The notes: generated by a model from the letters alone, not told the origin. A stretch of DNA of 64,000 nucleotides from Datisca glomerata (GCA_003255025.1 QANY01000052.1:186001-250000), one strand, 5' to 3'; counted from the first letter of the stretch, positions 48,615-58,935 are shown. A program made the numbers and translations.

Positions 48615-48903
48615 TCTTCATAATCTTTAAGCTTTGAACAAAAACCTTTTTAACTAAGAAAAACTATTTTTCTTAATTAAAATTTATCTCTATAATTATC
48701 TTCAAAATTAATGAATTTGACTTAGTCAAAAAATAATTTATTATTTTTGTCAAACTTTGGTCAAACTCAATCAATTAATTAATCTTCAATTTTCATAAAA
48801 TTAAAAATTAAAAACTAATTTAAAAATTACATTAATTTCAAAACTTAAAAAGAAAAAAAGATAAAGTTATGGTTTTCATAAAATTATGTAGTGATAGTGT
48901 AAG

Positions 48904-48919
48904 TTGGTATCAGAGTTTC
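48904..48919 (+). other. PBS-like sequence on the opposite strand in the Copia-2 leader
   Basis: TTGGTATCAGAGTTTC, the counterpart of 5146-5160 in Copia-1, here about 580 nt from the primer site; 9 of 10 core bases can pair with it. Confidence 0.6.
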
Positions 48920-49481
48920 CATGAAACTTCCCTAGTTGTGACTATAGTTGCCACCAACGACAAGACTCTCCCACCGCCACCAATCACCGTCGACCAAACC
49001 TAGCCACCGCCGACCGCTGTCAGCCACCACCAACCACCTTCAGACGTTGCCATCAATCACGGCGGTGCCGCCATCAGTGTCAATTTTCCAACGAGCTCGC
49101 CGCTAGATCAATTATTCCAGCGGCACTAGCGTTGAAAATCCTATTTCCAGTGACGACGCCGAAATTCCCTAGATTTTCCTATTTCTTTTCTTTTTCCTCC
49201 ACGTTTTTCTTGTGCGTTCTTCGTCTTCTCGCGATCGGAATAATTACAAATTAATATTTAAAATAAAATTAAAAAAATTTATATGCCCCAAAATGGCTTA
49301 CATAATATCTAAGGAAAAATTAAAGAACAAAGCGTAACCCAATAATCACCATACAATTAACGATCCATTATTTAACCATACATTCAAAAAACAAAACCAT
49401 CCATTCATTCATACATGTCAAATATATTATGAATAATGCAAGAAAACTCACACAATATTTAATACATAAATATATAAATAC

Positions 49482-49496
49482 CGTTTTGATACCAAT
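49482..49496 (-). promoter_or_regulatory. Copia-2 primer binding site
   Basis: The minus strand reads ATTGGTATCAAAACG beside the 5' LTR, close to the initiator tRNA-Met site. Confidence 0.85.
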
Positions 49497-51170
49497 TGTT
49501 ATATGTCGAGATGCGTGCGTCACGGAAGCGTGGGCGCAAGGCCTTTTAAAAAATAAACTTTTATCGAAAAATAAGCGCAACACCGAGATAACCAAATAAA
49601 AACTTTTATTAAAAAACTTTTTTCAATCAGGATCCATTATATATTTATATATTAAATCTAAGACATACTTGAATAGAAATCATATACCTCTTGTAGTTTA
49701 TATCAATCGTTCTCGTAAACCAACGATCCTGCATTTCCACGAACAACGGACTACGAGATCCACACCAAGATCTTCAAAACTAATCATCAAATGTACTAGG
49801 ATGTGTGTGGGCACATAGAATAATGCAAAGACATTTTTTCTGTCTCTCAATGTATTCAACACAGGAAATCTAGAGATTTACTGAGAATGACTAATTCAGT
49901 GAGATAATCCTCTGAGAGAATCCGATGATTATTCTTTCAGAACTTTTTTATTATCTTTTAATCACAAAGAAATTTACTCTTATAGAAACTATGTTCTCAA
50001 CACTTAACCAACCCTGACACCATTAAAATAATATATATATATATATATATATATTCTAGGGTCATCAGATTTTTAGGAATATACACAAAATAACATTTAA
50101 TCACCAAATTGCCATTGTAGTGGGACCCACTGTAATTTGGTGCACAACTACAGTACCACACAACGCTGCAGTTATCGTGAACTAACACAGTGCCTCAGGG
50201 CACTGTGTGCGATGTCACTACTGTAATGTCGTGTGGCACTACAATAACTCATGTCAATATCAGATTTCCAATCAGTGATTGACACGTGGTAATTACTGTG
50301 AATTAAATATTTATTTTAATTAGATAAGTATCCACATATCAGTTAATTCAAAATTTACTTATCTAATCATCTCAATCAACTAGCTTGTTTGTTAGTTCAC
50401 AAATAACAGATTTAATTTATTTAATTATTATCTAATAATAATTTATAATTATCTGATTTTATAATTTAAATATTTTGTCTCACTTATGGATAACTAGACA
50501 ATTAATCGATATAATTATTTATATGTAATTTCTGAAAATTAATATAAATAATTTAATTAATGAATTCTTAATTATTTAATCACACATAACTATTTCATAA
50601 TTATGTACTTGCCCCAGAATAAATTTTTTTTTTTGCAAGTCAGTCATTTTGTCGTGTCCTGAAATATTCACACCAAAGACTGCGTAGTACAGAGCTAACT
50701 TAGAAACCATGAACCTATAATCTTAAGCTCTAATAAATCAGATTATTAATTAAACTCTTTATTTAAATAATCTTATTTATTAATTTCACTAATACTCCAC
50801 CATAAATCCAGAATTTCACTCTTAAAGATTATAGAATATATTTACAGAGTATTCTTGTGTAGTCCATTGATATAATCATTTAATGTAGTTCTGTTCTCCA
50901 ATTATTAGTTCATAACTTAGAACTGGTCAAAATTATCATTTTACCCTTCTAATTACCTATTGATCTTTAAGTACCATTAATTTACTAGTGAATGACTAAT
51001 TTATAATCGTATTATAAATTTGAGCAGTCTTATTAATGAATATGAAATTTTCAGATACTTATATATATTATTCAAACAATAATTTAAAAGAACAATATAA
51101 GAAAACTGTAATCCTATTAATTTCATATTATATTGTTAATACACATGTTTTGAAAGCAGAACCTCCAACA
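49497..51170 (-). repeat. Copia-2 5' LTR, internally deleted
   Basis: 1674 bp, from TGTTATATGTCGAGATGCG to ACCTCCAACA. About 510 bp equivalent to 41485-41995 of the other LTR is missing at 51024. Confidence 0.92.
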
Positions 51171-51487
51171 CCTTCGGTCATCATAGTGACCTCGACCATG
51201 GTGAGCCCTCAGTCATCATGGTGACCTCGACAATGCTGAGTCCTCGATCATCATGGTGACATCGGCAATAGTGAATCCTCAACCATTGTGATCCATTGGT
51301 CATCATGGTGACCTTGGCCATGGATGAGCCTCTGTCATCAATGTGACCTTGGGCCTTATAGAGTTGGTCCATCGTTAAGAGCCCTTGGGCTGCGAGTTTA
51401 GGGGCCTCTCATTTTAAGATGAGTATTGCGCCTTGTCTAAAATCCATATTTGAAGTTGGCCCCAGCCCAAATGTTTTTTATACTCCA
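51171..51487 (-). repeat. Tat-B 3' LTR, inner part
   Basis: It continues directly from 39961 in the LTR alignment (CCTTCGGTCATCATAGTGAC) and ends TTTTTTATACTCCA. Copia-2 lies in between. Confidence 0.92.
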
Positions 51488-51510
51488 TAGTTTTCCCTCA
51501 CTTCTCAAGT
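51488..51510 (-). promoter_or_regulatory. Tat-B polypurine tract
   Basis: The minus strand reads GAGAAGTGAGGGAAAACTA directly before the LTR start TGGAGTATAAAA. Confidence 0.75.
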
Positions 51511-51540
51511 GTAAAGCGTAGTACTAGAGTTTAGAAGTAC

Positions 51541-52068
51541 ATGTTAGCTAGGGCAGTGAAATTTATCTTTGTTTTTAGGATAGTTGGTGTCACTTGTTGT
51601 TCTCTTTTTATAGCTTTTGGTTCTCGGGGTCTGATTTCTTTTACCGAGTTTACCAGCAGAGCGTTCGAGCGTCTTCGTGGATATCTAGATAGGAATGCCA
51701 GGCGGATTTTGACTAAGAAGAATCTTAAAGCTGCGGGTTTATGGATAAACACAGTCGAACTTCCCAGAGTTATCCCCTTATATCTTCCCGGTTCATTAAA
51801 TCCCTTCACTTATATTAGATCTGCCATTTATTACTTATATAGGACTCAACTCGAGCTCATCGTTTCAAACCCGCTGACCCCGCTTGAATGGAACACAAAT
51901 TTGATGATATCGGCGGGGGTAAACGATAAAATTTCTTATGATGAGGTGAAGAGGAGGGAAAGGGAATTGAGGGAGAAGAAAAAGAAGACGGCTCTTGTGC
52001 TTGTTCCCGTATCTGAAAATATATCTGAACTTGTACCTATACTTGTAGCTGACTCAATGCTCCCTTAG
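51541..52068 (+). CDS. Antisense ORF (aORF) of the Tat-B element, 175 codons
   Basis: The longest uninterrupted plus-strand frame that is not low-complexity. It lies antisense to gag-pol, 54 bp inside the 3' LTR, where Grande-like Tat elements carry an extra antisense gene of unknown function. Residues 5-31 are hydrophobic (FIFVFRIVGVTCCSLFIAF), like a membrane segment; the middle contains WINTVELPRVIPLYLPGSL and YIRSAIYYLYRTQLE; the end is a charged helix (DEVKRRERELREKKKK). Past the TAG at 52066-52068 the same frame stays open another 50 codons (PFDGPSSDLPHPNS...), so the stop may be a late mutation. I cannot assign a biochemical role. The first ATG is used as start by default. Confidence 0.6.
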   Translation: MLARAVKFIFVFRIVGVTCCSLFIAFGSRGLISFTEFTSRAFERLRGYLDRNARRILTKKNLKAAGLWINTVELPRVIPLYLPGSLNPFTYIRSAIYYLYRTQLELIVSNPLTPLEWNTNLMISAGVNDKISYDEVKRRERELREKKKKTALVLVPVSENISELVPILVADSMLP

Positions 52069-52800
52069 CCCTTTGACGGGCCATCATCTGATCTTCCACA
52101 TCCTAACTCTATCATGCCCTCACATCCTCATGGTCGTCTGGGTAAAAGGCAAGGTAATAGAGGACGTCGAGGAGATCCCATAATCTATTTCTTGGCAACA
52201 CGTGCCTATAGACTGATGTGTCATTTCCATCAAAGTGACTAAGTGGCTCCTCACACCCCAAGATCGGGCGTTGATGATCGATAAAAGTGATGAGGAGCTT
52301 ACTAAAGAGTTATTGTCAACACCCTCCGCATAAGGCTCTTTCCTTTTCTTACTTAGAGTTTATATGGTTAGTAATTTGCTTATTAACACTCTTTCATTTC
52401 CCTTTCAATGTCTCCAAATGGTGACCATGGCTTTATGGAGAGTTGACCACCTGAAGATGAAGTATGTTCGTCAGACTGAAGAGTTAAAGAGCGCAATGAA
52501 GGAGATATCCTCTCTTCGGTTGTCTATGAAGGAAAGAGCATTGTATCTGAGTCTAACCTATTTACCCTAGAGAGGGATATGAGGCAAGTGTCGTATGAGT
52601 GCAAGTACAATGTTGGATACATGTTTTGTAAGAGGGAGATGAAGGCATAAATCATGGCGAGTAAGATTGATTGGATCCTCATGTATTCTTCATCGGATGA
52701 AGGTGATGAGGACGATAGTGTGGCAGTTGATAATGAGGACATCATGATAATTGAAGGTGGCCACATTTCAAAATATCTCAGGTTATTCTCTTGAGCTCGA
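52069..52800 (+). pseudogene. Downstream part of the Tat-B antisense gene
   Basis: After the first stop, pieces on the plus strand continue a likely single protein: a Pro/Gly/Arg-rich stretch (52069-52240), a helical segment at 52437-52545 (LKMKYVRQTEELKSAMKEIS) with coiled-coil spacing, LERDMRQVSYECKYNVGYMF near 52570, and an acidic end with SSSDEGDEDD (52685-52720). Frames change at least twice. Coiled coil followed by an acidic tail is what I expect for Tat antisense proteins; this is a family-level inference. Confidence 0.45.
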
Positions 52801-53220
52801 GGTTTCCATTGATCCATTTGCTCAAAAGGAGAGTGATACACGAGCCTTAGCAACCATGGATGTCACATTTTTATAAGGACTTGATATATGATCCTTTTCC
52901 CTATGTGGCTTTGTTTGGCTATGTGTGTCCTTCTATATTTATATTTTTTACTTGCTCTTTGGCACTTAGAATTTTAGTTGAAAATGTAAGTAAATTCTAC
53001 TTTGAAAATTATGAAATGCAACATTTTGATTATGCTTTGAATGCACCTTTGTACTTTCTTTTACTTGTTGTTTGTGACTTGGTGTGAACAAATCAGAATC
53101 CTCTAAGCTTTAGTTTGGTGTTGAGGCATTTCTTAGATCATTGTGAGTGATGGGGTTCTCTGTTTGTACGCCCCTTCGGACCCCTGAAGTCGCGAAGTCA
53201 TGTCACGGCTCTCTAGTTCT

Positions 53221-53440
53221 ATGAAGGGTCTTTATCCGGGTTCTTATAAGGGACTATGAGGTCTCATCTGGCTGTAGCCTCAGCTGCAGTCTTCTATCTA
53301 ATGGGTTTGTGAGATCCATCTTTTTGCCCTATGTAGGGTATTTCTCCAGATCTTCACAAGTGATCAGGAGGCCTCATCTGGTCGTGGCTTTGAGTGAGGT
53401 CTTCCGTTCGAGGGTTCCGTGACCTCGGGTTAGGTGTGCT
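53221..53440 (-). repeat. Tat-B tandem repeat, two 110-bp units
   Basis: 53221 and 53331 both start ATGWAGGGT and include AGGYCTCATCTGGYYGTGGC-like sequence, offset exactly 110. On the minus strand the unit aligns with Tat-A array A. Confidence 0.8.
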
Positions 53441-53543
53441 TTATAATAGCCTTAGAACAAGACTTATCATTCAACGAGTAATTTGAATAATGCTTTTTAT
53501 TACTTAACTTTATTATGAGTACAACTTATTAAAATAAATTTCT

Positions 53544-54055
53544 TTAATGGAAAAATGACGTCTTTCCTTGATCTGAGGCATGCATGAGTATTTGATTATA
53601 CCCGGAGAAAGTATCCATGAGACTGAGCATCTCGTGCCATGTTGTTGCGTCCACCAGCTGGTCTATTTTTGGTAGAGGGAAGCTGATCTTTAGGCATGCT
53701 TTGTTTAGGTTAGTGAAGTCTATACAGACCCTCCACTTTTCATTCTTCTTCTTGACTACCACCACATTGGCTATCCAGTTAGAGTAGTAAACCTCTATGA
53801 TAAATCTCGCATCCAATAGTCTTTGTACTTCCTTATTGATAACTTTATTTCTGTTGGAGGTGAACTATCTCCTCTTCTGTCAGACTAGTTTGTGGGCTAG
53901 GTCTACCTCCAACTTGTGCGAAATCATAGACGGGTCAATCCGGGGCATGTTTGAAATACTCCAAGCGAAAGTTTGCCAAATTTCCCTAAAAAAAGTGATC
54001 AGTTCACTTCTCAGTGGATCTCTTAGGTTTGAGCCTATTCTTGTGACCTAGTGGG
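53544..54055 (-). pseudogene. Tat-B reverse transcriptase, N-terminal half only
   Basis: From about 54000 the minus strand reads SELITFFREIWQTFAWSISN and MPRIDPSMISHKLEVD, then after frame breaks an open stretch at 53544-53816 with NVVVVKKKNEKWRVCIDFTN and LSLMDTFSGYNQI, typical of Tat/Retand RT. The first catalytic Asp (MDTFSGYN) is present. Sequence after TSFFH is replaced by tandem repeats: the Y-x-D-D motif, RNase H and integrase are absent, so a large part of pol has been deleted. Confidence 0.87.
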
Positions 54056-54417
54056 GGTCTTATGGATGAATCAATACCTCCATTGTTTCTTCAATGGGTG
54101 GTTCATTTGAGGTCTGAACTCGTCCATGTATTTGCTATTGTTTCACCTTCTGCTTAAAGCTAGTGAGGTAACCGCTCCTTGCCACCACCTAGTCCCCGCG
54201 TATTTTCATTACTCCTTCTGAAGTTGGGAATTTGATATTCTGATGGAAGGATGAGGAGATTGCCTTCATCATGTGTACCCATGGTCTCCTACAACTGTGT
54301 TATAGGCTGACCCTTCATCAGCTACCAATAACTATGTCATCAGATTGATGACTTTTGATTTCAAGGGAAGGAACACGCTCCTAATTTCTCTAGTGACTGA
54401 CCATTAAATCCCACAAG

Positions 54418-54657
54418 CTACACGCCACATCTAGTCGTCTGCGACTCATCTATTCCCATCTGCTTCAGGGACAAGAGGAAGACTATATCAAATGATCTCC
54501 CAGGGTTCACCAGTATTTGCTTGACTAGGAAATTTGCCACATCTAAGGAGATCACCAGTGTATCATCATCCAGGTAATGTATTCTGACCATATCCAAGTA
54601 TGTGAACCCTATTTTCAGGTTATGCTCATCCTTTTTTGCTACTGAAAATACTGGCAT
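54418..54657 (-). pseudogene. Tat-B aspartic protease
   Basis: A 79-codon frame with HYLDDDTLVISLDVANFLVK followed by QILVNPGRSFDIVFLLSLKQ. In Tat elements the second segment carries D-N/G-G-S-S at the active site; here it is N-P-G-R-S, so the catalytic Asp is lost. It lies between gag and RT, as expected. Confidence 0.75.
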
Positions 54658-54829
54658 ATGTGTAGCTCCTAGGTTTCATTTCCTTACCGAGGTACTTGCT
54701 CCTCCCCTTGACTTTCCTCCATGAATCACGTGCACGACCCGTCTCTCCGGACTCTCCTCTTGGGGTTGGTCCTCATCCTTTTGTTGGCTAGCTCCAAAAA
54801 CTATTCTTTCTAGAAGCCTCGATTAATCA

Positions 54830-56215
54830 GATACTCGATCTCAGGCTTAAGCTTCCAACAGTCATCTGTTGTCTGCCCGTAATCTCTATGGAGATCACAC
54901 TATTGATTGTGATTCTTCCTCGTCCCCATCTTCATGTTCAATAGTGGAGGTTGAGGGAGGAGATTTTTGCCATCGATTTGATCAAATAGTTCCTGTAGGC
55001 CCACAGTTATTTAGGGAAGGTTAATCTATGGGATGACTCTTGGTCCCAACTTACCTGCGACAGCGACCCTCTCTCGTGAATGGTTCTTATCGCTCCTTCA
55101 GTCTGAGTTTCCCCTTTGATTTCTATCCTCTCTTCTAACCTAAGGGGAGCTCTCCCTTGTGCTCCTTCTTCCTTTTTTATTTTCCACCTCCTCGTCTAGC
55201 ATGACAAATTCATTGGCCTTATTGAGGTATTATGATAGGGTCTTGGGTATCTTATGGTGCAAGAATTTGTACATGTCCATACCTTGAATCAAACCATTTT
55301 TTTAAAGCAGTTATGACTATTGCATCCTCACATATGATGATTCCAATCTTTTCACTGTCGAACATTTGGATATATTCCTTTAGGGGCTAGTCCTTCTTCT
55401 GGATGACGGTGAAGAGGTTGTGTGCCACCTTAATCATTCTTTTTATACTCTCAAATTGTTCTATGAAGAGGGTCACCAGGTGAGAAAATGAGTGTATGGA
55501 CCGGGGCTCTAGGCTCACAAACCATGTGATCGAGGCTCCTTTCATGCTTGATGTGAATTATAGATATATCATGCCTCTTAACTTGTCCTCTGGAATGAAC
55601 GCTCCTAACATCACTTGTTTATAGAGTAAAACATGATCAGTAGGATTATAAGTGATGCATACATTTCAAATTTTAGAGTGGTGAATCCCTTCGGTGATAT
55701 CATGGATGTGATTCCCACTACAAAGGGTGACTGTGTCATACCCTGTACTACCACGGTTGAGGCTCTTCTCTTCCCTTTGTCATTTTCATCCAATCGTGTG
55801 ACTCTTTAATGCAAATCTTTGATCCACTCAGCTATATCATCCTTTTTACGGTTCGTGTCCTGACTGCACCCATGTACCTCATCAGTATTCCTTGACCTTT
55901 GGCTCTATGCTTCATGAATCCTTTTGGTCTAACGGGTGTGACGTGAGTGGTGTCATGAGTATTGAGAGCCCCCTCTGATCTCAACCTGCGACTCTTCTCT
56001 TCCATCAGGCATGTGAGGTGTATTATGGCTGTGATCTTTTTCTTCTCAAGCCGAGCGATCTGGCGCTGGGCTATGGTTGTGCCTCTTCTCTGTAACATGA
56101 CCTCACACAGCCTGGTGTCGAGGTGTGTGTTTCCTTCTTCTCCTGACTCTATCGTCATCTCTACTTCCCTTCTTGAGGTCGGCGACCTCCATGGTAAGAT
56201 GCTCCACGTTTCCAA
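54830..56215 (-). pseudogene. Tat-B gag
   Basis: The minus-strand frame at 55832-56215 is Arg/Glu-rich with helical character (QRQIARLEKKKITAIIHL); 55611-55793 contains SPFVVGITSMISPKGFTTLK and FEMY, which match the start of the Tat gag core. Further pieces follow in other frames to about 54830, where CDLHRDYGQTTDDCWKLKPE and IEYLI reproduce the C-terminal Cys/His segment characteristic of Tat gag. Multiple stops. Confidence 0.8.
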
Positions 56216-56439
56216 AAAGAGAATGATGGTCGGATCAATGTCGGTAAGTAGTTCTTCAACTACCAGATTTACAACTAAAGCTATGTGAATCTGGTTTTGC
56301 CCCCAACTGCTTCTACCAGATTTCTGGCAAGATTTCTAATGGATACATCTTCATGGTGGTCGTTTTGTCTCGAATTTGCTCTTGCGTTCACCATTGCGAT
56401 AATAAATTCGATTTTTTACTCAACTTTCAAGGAAGATCC

Positions 56440-56464
56440 TCATTTCCCACAAACAAAGCCAAAC
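56440..56464 (-). promoter_or_regulatory. Tat-B primer binding region
   Basis: The minus strand reads TTTGGCTTTGTTTGTGGGAA beside the LTR, matching the Tat-type TGGCGCC-GTTTGTGGGAA with changes in the first half. Confidence 0.7.
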
Positions 56465-57201
56465 TAAAGATGCTAAAAATCTACCATCAAATCGAACTAC
56501 CACGTGTCACACAATGAACTCTATAATCCCGCAAAATGAAGAAATTGATGAAGGATTATCTCGACACTGGTGTAGTGCTCAACCTAATACACTCTAACGA
56601 TAAAGTTAGTAGAATATTTTTAGAGTGGTATTACTCAACACTAAGAGAATGCATACCGTTCTTGTGAAGGGTCGTCATCTATTTATAATTAAGGAATGAG
56701 AATATTTGGAGAATATTCCCCCGAAATCAGGTATTTTCAGTTGCAATCTTATCCTTTTAAATTACCTTGAGATTGTCTCAGAGATGTTGAATTCGTGTCT
56801 CTAATACGTCATTGGGGAGGACCCTTCAGTCATCATAGTGACCTCGACCATGGTGAGCCATCGGTCATCATGGTCAGCTCGGCCATGGTGAGCCCTCAGT
56901 CGTCATGGTGACATTAGCCATGTTGAGCCTTCGGTCGTCATGGTGACCTCGACCATGGTGATCTCTCAGTCATCATGGTGACCTTAGTCATGGTGAGTCT
57001 TCGATCACCATGTTGACCTCAGTCATGGTGAGTCATCATGATGACCTCGACCATGGATGAGTCTTGGGCCTTATAGAGTTGGTCCATCGTCAGAGCCCTT
57101 GGGCTGGGATTTTATGGGCCTCTCATTATAAGATGAGTATTGGGCCTTACCTAAAATCCTTATTTGAAGTGGTCTCCATCCTAGATGTTTTTTATCCCAC
57201 A
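56465..57201 (-). repeat. Tat-B 5' LTR
   Basis: Uninterrupted 737-bp copy, from TAAAGATGCTAAAAATC to TTTTATCCCACA. On the minus strand it begins TGTGGGATAAAAAACATC, similar to Tat-A's TGTAGGGGAGAAAAAAA. Confidence 0.92.
56827..57058 (+). repeat. Palindromic 33-36 bp minisatellite in the Tat-B LTR
   Basis: About seven units of GGTCATCATGGTGACCTCG followed by GCCATGGTGAGCCCTC. Each unit contains near-palindromes GGTCATCATGGTGACC and CTCGRCCATGGTGAG. A second set lies in the other LTR (39938-39960, 51171-51350), and the Copia-2 insertion point is inside it. Confidence 0.88.
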
Positions 57202-57206
57202 AGAAA

Positions 57207-57496
57207 CATATTACTTTCTTCAAAGATCTATTTCATATTTTTACTTTCTTACTGGTATGAATTACGACTTAGATGCATACATCAAAGCTAGAAAGAATGC
57301 GTCATCAAGTTAACAAAGCTGAAAATTTTGGTTGAAACTTAAGACAATAACAGAGGGATAATCGAAACATTTTGAAGTCAATGGTGATTGAGGCAAAAGT
57401 CAGGAATGTACTAAGTTTTATATGGCATTTCCATTTATCATTTTTTTAGTATATGGTTTATTACATTGTTTACATGTTTTAATTGTTTGCTCCTTT
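57207..57496. other. Gap between Tat-B and Copia-3
   Basis: About 290 bp; no feature recognised. It continues the AT-rich sequence at 39258-39577 into which Tat-B inserted. Confidence 0.5.
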
Positions 57497-57973
57497 TGTT
57501 GGAAAATGGGTATTTTGTACACCATTTTCGTAGACTAATTTTGGACAAATTTATAGGTGGGACCCACTATGTAAAAAATGTAAGGTCTTCAAATTTTTAA
57601 GTTCTCCTCGGCAAATACATCGAAATCGACTATTAATTTATCAAAATTAGTTTTGGGATGAATGAAAAAATATATCTCAAAGTGAGCTAAATGAGAATGA
57701 AAAAAAATAGGTTGGAATTACAGACATCCCACATTGGAAAGAGAGAAAAAGTTGGAGTGGTATATGCATAGATGCTTGTATTAAAGGTGATAAGTTGATA
57801 AGCTTAGATGCTCTTTCTATATGTGCCACATAGCAAACATGTTATATTTTACTCTAAATTTATTTTTCCTTCTCATAGGAAGCCCAAAGGTCATAGAAAT
57901 GAAATATTCATCGCATAATTAGGCAAATATGCCATTGTAGGAAAATAAAGAAAACAAATGGCCCAAAAAGTTG

Positions 57974-58760
57974 TAATTTGCACAAATTGCCGAAATTTAT
58001 AATGTCACTTCCTTAAAACCTAAAAAAACATAGTAAATATATAAAATTGCTCTCGTTAATAATTTACTAGTACACTTTTAGATATCATCAGTATATCGTA
58101 CTATAACTATGATATATTTCTATATACTATTAGTATATCGTAATATATATGTAGTATATTTTTATATACTATTTAATATTTTTTTATATCATCATGGTGA
58201 AGGAAGCCGGAACAAATCTGGTCGCGACGGTCAGGGAAGCTGTGACCAGATCTGGTCTCGACGATCCTACAGAACTCAATGGCAATGAAATTTTCAGAGT
58301 TCCTAAAATCAACAACAGGTTTAATGTTGGTGAGAGATACAGAGATGATTGGAGGGTGGTTTTCGATGACGGAGAAGAAGTTGAAGCCGATGGAGTCGAG
58401 ATAGATAATTTTTCTTAGAAATTGGAACGGAGCACCTGGGTAAGGGATAGTGGAGACGATACATAAGGGGTTATTGGGGCTGGTTTGTGATGGAGGGAAG
58501 AGGGTGTTTTGGAGAATGAATCTATGGGGAAGGCAATGTTTGAGGGAGGAGAAATGTGAGAAAACTCATGGCTAGGCAAAAACTTCCGGAGACGAGGAAG
58601 AAGAGAGACGTGGAGCATCAGTAACCTGCAAACAAATAAAAAATAAGAAAACCTGGAAAATATAAAGTTCATTTTATAAAAGGGTAAAAATGTAAATGAC
58701 CAGATAAAATCATAACTAACTAACAAACTAAAGGGAGAATCTGGCCATATGTGCAAAATA
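57974..58760. mobile_element. Possible MULE-like TIR element in the Copia-3 LTR
   Basis: Ends TAATTTGCACAAATTGCC (57974-57991) and, reversed, TATTTTGCACATATGGCC (58743-58760), 15 of 18 identical. The interior has an AT-rich block and a GC-richer open frame. No TSD recognised. It resembles 9499-10104 in reverse orientation. Confidence 0.45.
58194..58418 (+). CDS. Hypothetical 74-codon frame inside the small TIR element
   Basis: I do not recognise it. It begins MVKEAGTNLVATVREAVTRS, is acidic at the end (DDGEEVEADGVEID), and has clearly higher GC than the AT-rich DNA before it. It may be a gene fragment captured by the element or chance. No ribosome context or splice evidence supports expression. 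Confidence 0.2.
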   Translation: MVKEAGTNLVATVREAVTRSGLDDPTELNGNEIFRVPKINNRFNVGERYRDDWRVVFDDGEEVEADGVEIDNFS

Positions 58761-58926
58761 TAAAATTAAAAGACATAATATAAAATTGAAACTAAAAGTA
58801 GCCTAATCCCCAAATTTTTCCAATATTCTTTATAGTTTAACAGGAAAATGTGTTTGGACTTTATTTGGGTTAAACGGCCGTTTAATGGGTTATATGGCCT
58901 TTATGATACCTCTCCCCAATGAGTAG

Positions 58927-58935
58927 TATAAAAGG
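58927..58935 (+). promoter_or_regulatory. TATA box of the Copia-3 LTR promoter
   Basis: TATAAAAGG, followed by a palindromic AGGAGGTCTCCTCCT. Transcription would begin about 30 bp downstream, in the ACACGCCAAAGAAG region. Position before U5 and gag fits an LTR promoter. Confidence 0.6.

Larger units (their letters stand above)
47246..49481 (-). other. Copia-2 long untranslated leader
   Basis: 2.2 kb between primer site and gag without coding similarity. It holds the 245-bp tandem duplication, the PBS-complementary segment and a CCACC-rich block (48970-49080) also found at 5205-5300 in Copia-1. Confidence 0.65.
39962..51170 (-). mobile_element. Copia-2: second copy of the Copia-1 family, nested in Tat-B
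   Basis: LTRs at 39962-42146 and 49497-51170 (TGTTA...CAACA), flanked by CCTTA (39957-39961) and CCTTC (51171-51175). The primer site sits beside the right LTR and the purine tract beside the left. The internal region has the same genes as Copia-1 but a fuller gag and a 2.2-kb leader. It is enlarged by a 1.15-kb partial duplication near the 3' LTR and a 245-bp duplication in the leader. Protease, integrase and RT active sites are all altered. Confidence 0.93.
39583..57201 (-). mobile_element. Tat-B: Tat-lineage gypsy element with antisense ORF, split by Copia-2
   Basis: LTRs at 39583-39961 plus 51171-51487 (interrupted) and 56465-57201, with perfect 5-bp repeats AGAAA outside (39578-39582, 57202-57206). 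The primer region beside the right LTR and the purine tract beside the left one give minus orientation. Gag, protease and the first part of RT read on the minus strand; the rest of pol is missing; an open frame on the plus strand lies between pol and the 3' LTR. This layout (extra antisense ORF before the 3' LTR) is known for Tat-lineage elements such as Grande. Confidence 0.9.
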
